A stretch of DNA of 64,000 nt. Origin: a virus. Both the position numbers and the translations under genes were made by a program. How positions within the stretch are numbered: position 1 is the first letter of the stretch; each line of letters starts with the position of its first letter. Shown in pieces: positions 60,759 through 64,000 of this stretch. The notes under the pieces are model-generated. The model was not told where the DNA came from. It ran no database searches and saw nothing but the letters and a program-made list of their open reading frames with translations. The stretch is from the IMG/VR virus record IMGVR_UViG_3300009127_000250, positions 1 through 64,000 of that record; one strand, given 5' to 3'.

Positions 60759-61625
60759 ATGGAAATTCTAACCTTGCTCGATGGGGTTAAAGCAACCGGC
60801 GCAAGCGAAGCCCTTAACATCGTAAACATATTACGCGCCCCTGAAACGTACATAAGCCAGATTCCTGCCCATATTTTCGGTACAACGGTTCCAGCTGTAT
60901 CAGCAACGGCTCCCGGACTTGATGATTGCACATCCGGCGGGACGTTCACCGGCGTTGTGGCAACCGATTACCAGGTTAAAATCGATGCGATTGCAGATAT
61001 TGCTGCTGCGGTGCACGCTGGAAGCGGACCGGATGATATAACATCCGGCGGAACATATACCGGTCCCGAGGATTTGGTTTATGTTGTTGAAATTGACGCT
61101 GAAGGCACACCGGATACATTTCAATGGTCAAAGGACGGCGGGCTAACATGGGAAGCCACCGGAGTTGCAATCACCGGTTCGGCCCAAGCTCTTGACAATG
61201 GTGTTACGGTTACATCTGTAGGCACCGATAATCATACTGCTGGTGATACCTGGACGTTTACATGCACCGTGGATACGTTTAAATGGTCGAGTGATGGCGG
61301 GTCAACATTTCCGATAACAGGCGTTTCAATCACGGCCGCTGCTCAAACCCTTGAATTGGGCGTTATCGTAACATTCGGTTCCGCCACTGGACATGCGCTC
61401 GATGATCTTTGGGACATTGCCTGCACTCTGGCCTTTGTCGGAACGGTTTTGATCGAAGCCACACTTGCCACCGATGCCGAAGTTGCCGCCGGAACTGCCA
61501 GGTGGGATACGTTACTCAGTAAAACAGCCGCCGCTCTGGATGAAGTAGCAATTGCATACACCCATATTCGGGCTAACGTAACAGCTTATACGTCTGGAGC
61601 TATTTGGGCGAAGGTGCTTATATAA
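60759..61625 (+). CDS. Beta-repeat structural protein, possible capsid decoration
   Basis: 288 aa. Two Gly-rich beta repeats, LDDCTSGGTFTG (about 51) and PDDITSGGTYTG (about 92), and repeated WS(K/S)DGG.T elements (WSKDGGLTW, WSSDGGSTF). The last 40 residues are helical. Likely a virion surface or decoration protein; family unknown. Confidence 0.6.
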   Translation: MEILTLLDGVKATGASEALNIVNILRAPETYISQIPAHIFGTTVPAVSATAPGLDDCTSGGTFTGVVATDYQVKIDAIADIAAAVHAGSGPDDITSGGTYTGPEDLVYVVEIDAEGTPDTFQWSKDGGLTWEATGVAITGSAQALDNGVTVTSVGTDNHTAGDTWTFTCTVDTFKWSSDGGSTFPITGVSITAAAQTLELGVIVTFGSATGHALDDLWDIACTLAFVGTVLIEATLATDAEVAAGTARWDTLLSKTAAALDEVAIAYTHIRANVTAYTSGAIWAKVLI

Positions 61626-62192
61626 ATGGCTTTAACATTAATCGCTACTGCGGGCGCTGTTGACGCTAACACGTACAGCACGCTCGCAGAGGCAAACACA
61701 TATTTTGAAAGTCGTCTGAACGCCACTGTTTGGGCTGGTGAAACCGATCCCAATAAGAACATAGCTTTGGCTATGGCCACACGGTTGTTTGACCAGGGTA
61801 TCGATTGGAACGGCTTAAAGGCCGCTTCAACTCAAGCCCTTGGATATCCCCGAATTGGTGTTACCGATCCCGAAGGATATCTGGTTGATGAAAGCTCAAT
61901 TCCGGATTTTTTAAAAGAAGCAACGGCTGAATTCGCCATGTGGCTGCTTTCTTCTGACCGCACTGTTGAAGATGGCATGAAAGGCATGAGGCGCATGAAG
62001 CTCGGCAATCTTGATTTAACAGCCGATAAATATGATCGCAAATCTGTCATGCCGGATTTTGTTTATCAGATGGTCAGAGAATATGGCGTCAAGAAAAGAG
62101 GTCCGGCCCGCAGGCTTCAACGAACAAGGGGAGCAAATTACGCTTCGGACGACATTTTAACAATGAATATTGCTGACGGTAGGATCTTTTAA
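61626..62192 (+). CDS. Head-tail connector (DnaT-like adaptor)
   Basis: 188 aa. NTYSTLAEANTYFESRL, then ALAMATRLFDQGIDWNG and FLKEATAEFAMWLL match the small adaptor family annotated as DnaT-like in phages and seen just before head-closure genes. Confidence 0.8.
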   Translation: MALTLIATAGAVDANTYSTLAEANTYFESRLNATVWAGETDPNKNIALAMATRLFDQGIDWNGLKAASTQALGYPRIGVTDPEGYLVDESSIPDFLKEATAEFAMWLLSSDRTVEDGMKGMRRMKLGNLDLTADKYDRKSVMPDFVYQMVREYGVKKRGPARRLQRTRGANYASDDILTMNIADGRIF

Positions 62193-62557
62193 TGGGATTG
62201 CAAGATGCGTTTAAAAATGCAGCAGTTGCCGCTTTTAAAGCAGCAAGCGATTTGCTTGAAACGGTAACATTTAAATATATCGAAGACGATTCTGGTTACG
62301 ATACTGAATCAGGAACGCCTTCTGACAGCATTAACGAATATACGGTAGAAATGCTTTTTCTGGATTGGAGTGTCAATGAAGTTGATGGTGTCACAGTGCT
62401 TCCCACGGATATGAAAGCCCAAATCCCTGTGGAAAATATGTCTGTCACTCCAAATCTTAAATGCAAGATCGAGCATAACAGCGTTGATCTTGACATTAAG
62501 AATATTAAAACCGATCCGGCTAAAGCAATCTGGACGTTTCAATTGAGACAGTCGTGA
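62192..62557 (+). CDS. Head-closure protein candidate
   Basis: 121 aa, one-base overlap with the previous gene. Beta-rich (ETVTFKYIEDDSGYDTES). Position between connector and tail genes is typical of head-closure proteins. Confidence 0.6.
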   Translation: MGLQDAFKNAAVAAFKAASDLLETVTFKYIEDDSGYDTESGTPSDSINEYTVEMLFLDWSVNEVDGVTVLPTDMKAQIPVENMSVTPNLKCKIEHNSVDLDIKNIKTDPAKAIWTFQLRQS

Positions 62558-62994
62558 AAAATGATACAAGCCAAATAAAAAAAGCATTCGGCCAAGCCAA
62601 ACAGGGTATCAAAGAAGCGTCCAGAGAATTCCGTATCGATGTTGCCACCAAAGCATTTAAACGCATCGTAGCACGCTCTCCTATCCATACCGGCTCATAT
62701 GTTTTAAGCCATCGAATCGGCGTTAAAGCCAAAGACAGCTCCGTGGCAATGCGCTTGTTTCCGGCCGTCAATAAAGAAGGCGTTAAGAAAGAAGCCCTTG
62801 GTGAACTGATTAAATTAAAACAAGTCGGACCTTTTGACACTATCATCATATCGAACTGTATTCCTCATAATATCAATGTTGAATACGTTGGATGGAAGCA
62901 TACCCCGGCTTATCAAGTTTACGGCTTAACGTTCATTGAACTTTTTATGGGAACGCAGATTAGAGGGTTTGTTCCAACTTTAAAATTTGGATAG
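62554..62994 (+). CDS. HK97 gp10-like tail-joining protein
   Basis: 146 aa. KRIVARSPIHTGSYVLSHRI carries the P-x-x-T-G signature of gp10-like proteins. ATGA-type overlap with the previous gene. Confidence 0.75.
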   Translation: MKNDTSQIKKAFGQAKQGIKEASREFRIDVATKAFKRIVARSPIHTGSYVLSHRIGVKAKDSSVAMRLFPAVNKEGVKKEALGELIKLKQVGPFDTIIISNCIPHNINVEYVGWKHTPAYQVYGLTFIELFMGTQIRGFVPTLKFG

Positions 62995-63000
62995 GCAATT

Positions 63001-63396
63001 ATGTCTTTCGAAGATGAAGCAAAGGCCATAGAGCAACGATTTGAAACCGAATGGGGAGCCACAACGCCCATTAAATGGGAAAACACAGATTATACCCCTG
63101 ATCCGGATGTGACCTTTACGGAACTTGAAATTCATCACGGCCAGGGCGTTCGGCTCGATATCGGATCGTCACAGCGTTACCGATATCCCGGGATCATTTC
63201 AATTAACATTCGGGGGCCGCTGACTAAAGGAACACGGGCTTTAAAGACTCTGGCCGACACAGCACAGGCTGTTTTTCAGGGCGTAACTTTCTCAGGAATT
63301 ATCTGCTACACATCGAGTATAACGCGCATTGGCGAGGTCGATGGGCGGTTTGTATATAACGTATCAACCCCTTTTACAAGGGACGAATCTTTTTAG
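63001..63396 (+). CDS. Tail terminator protein (DUF4128-like)
   Basis: 131 aa. EAKAIEQRFETEWGATTPIK and the internal strand-helix order match phage tail-terminator proteins. Six bases after the gp10-like gene. Confidence 0.78.
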   Translation: MSFEDEAKAIEQRFETEWGATTPIKWENTDYTPDPDVTFTELEIHHGQGVRLDIGSSQRYRYPGIISINIRGPLTKGTRALKTLADTAQAVFQGVTFSGIICYTSSITRIGEVDGRFVYNVSTPFTRDESF

Positions 63397-63408
63397 TGGA
63401 GGCTTATT

Positions 63409-64000
63409 ATGTCTGACTCAAATAGAGGGCAACTCAGCTACTTAAAGGAAAGTACATGGGGAGAAACCCCTTCCTCGGCTCTTACCGATCTACGTTTTAC
63501 CGGAGAGGATTTCGGCCACGGAGTTGCAACCCGTGAGTCCAATGAAATTCGATCAGACCGACAGGTTCCCGATGCTGTCAGGGTCGGCGGAGAAGCAGCC
63601 GGCGGATTTGATTTTGAACTATCCTATGAAGCACCGCCCGATGAACTTCTGGAAGGTGCGCTGTTCGGCGCCTTTGTGGGCGTCGGTACAGGATCAACCA
63701 CTACGATCACATCCGGAGCCACCGGCTCAAATCTGGATTTCACCCTTGCTTCCGCAGGCAATACCATTACCTTCGGCTCATCTGTGACACACGGAATCGT
63801 AGCCGGTCAATGGGTCGAACTTTACGGTTCAGCCGGCGATGATGGTTATCATCTGGTAACAGCGGTCGATGGGCAGGAACTCACCGTGGAAAGCATCACA
63901 GGCGATGAAGTTTTGGACGAAATTGATGCTGCCACAATCAAGGGCTCAATGCTCCGGAACGGTACAACAATGTCCAGCTTTACGTTCCAACGTCAATTGG
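63409..64000 (+). CDS. Tail tube protein, truncated by the window edge
   Basis: ATG 63409 after GGAGGC. Begins MSDSNRGQLSYLKESTWGET and continues through TGEDFGHGVATRESNEIRSD, with Gly/Thr-rich beta strands, typical of siphovirus tail tube (major tail) proteins. The frame is open to the end of the window. Confidence 0.82.
   Translation, partial: MSDSNRGQLSYLKESTWGETPSSALTDLRFTGEDFGHGVATRESNEIRSDRQVPDAVRVGGEAAGGFDFELSYEAPPDELLEGALFGAFVGVGTGSTTTITSGATGSNLDFTLASAGNTITFGSSVTHGIVAGQWVELYGSAGDDGYHLVTAVDGQELTVESITGDEVLDEIDAATIKGSMLRNGTTMSSFTFQRQL

Overview
The window is a bacterial chromosome edge followed by most of a large integrated siphovirus-type prophage. The first 4.5 kb carry gyrA, gpsA and radC in the same orientation. 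Protein style and gene neighbourhood suggest a Desulfobacterota (deltaproteobacterial) host; this is inference, as there is no rRNA in the window. The prophage begins inside the 3' end of radC, whose last residues have been replaced by phage sequence (attL about 4530-4600). It runs beyond the right edge, so attR is not visible.

Layout. 4.6-8.1 kb (minus strand): integrase, excisionase-like protein, a structured leader with terminator, a PAS-PAS-LuxR regulator and an XRE repressor. 8.1-31 kb (plus strand): early and replication genes, namely a SNF2-type helicase, a sigma-region-4-like protein, a PD-(D/E)XK nuclease, DNA ligase, a PrimPol-type primase, a UvrD-type helicase interrupted by an intein, a DnaQ-type exonuclease, a VRR-NUC nuclease and SSB, with many small zinc-finger-like proteins, tRNAs and several candidate structured RNAs. 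31-49 kb: accessory and nucleotide-metabolism genes, namely DUF4326 plus NADAR, a lipoprotein, a TIGR-Tas-like locus (34.7-36.0 kb), tRNAs, a ParB-like protein and a MoxR/DUF3150-like/VWA cluster. 49-53.4 kb: a single-chain restriction-modification enzyme flanked by what look like insertion-sequence remnants. 53.5-58 kb (minus strand): portal, large terminase with a second intein, small terminase. 58-64 kb (plus strand): scaffold, major capsid, connector, tail-terminator and tail-tube genes.

The most notable system is at 34.4-36.0 kb. A 289-residue Nop/Tnp_20-domain protein without a nuclease domain is followed at once by an array of alternating 9-base repeats (AGCGAGTCA and AGAAATCCA) separated by 9-base spacers, period 36. 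This is the architecture reported for TIGR-Tas RNA-guided systems. The same 36-base pattern recurs in two further places: in frame inside the primase coding sequence (20807-20995), where it encodes an S-E-P/S-N-P linker, and as a single unit just after the primase stop codon (22068-22130). An array embedded in a replication gene, with the tas-type locus 14 kb away, is the observation I would follow first.

A near-palindromic operator, TTCTTACTnATAGTAAGAA, recurs at the switch region, upstream of tas, upstream of several other operons and at the divergent terminase/capsid promoter. This suggests one repressor controls dispersed transcription units across the whole prophage.
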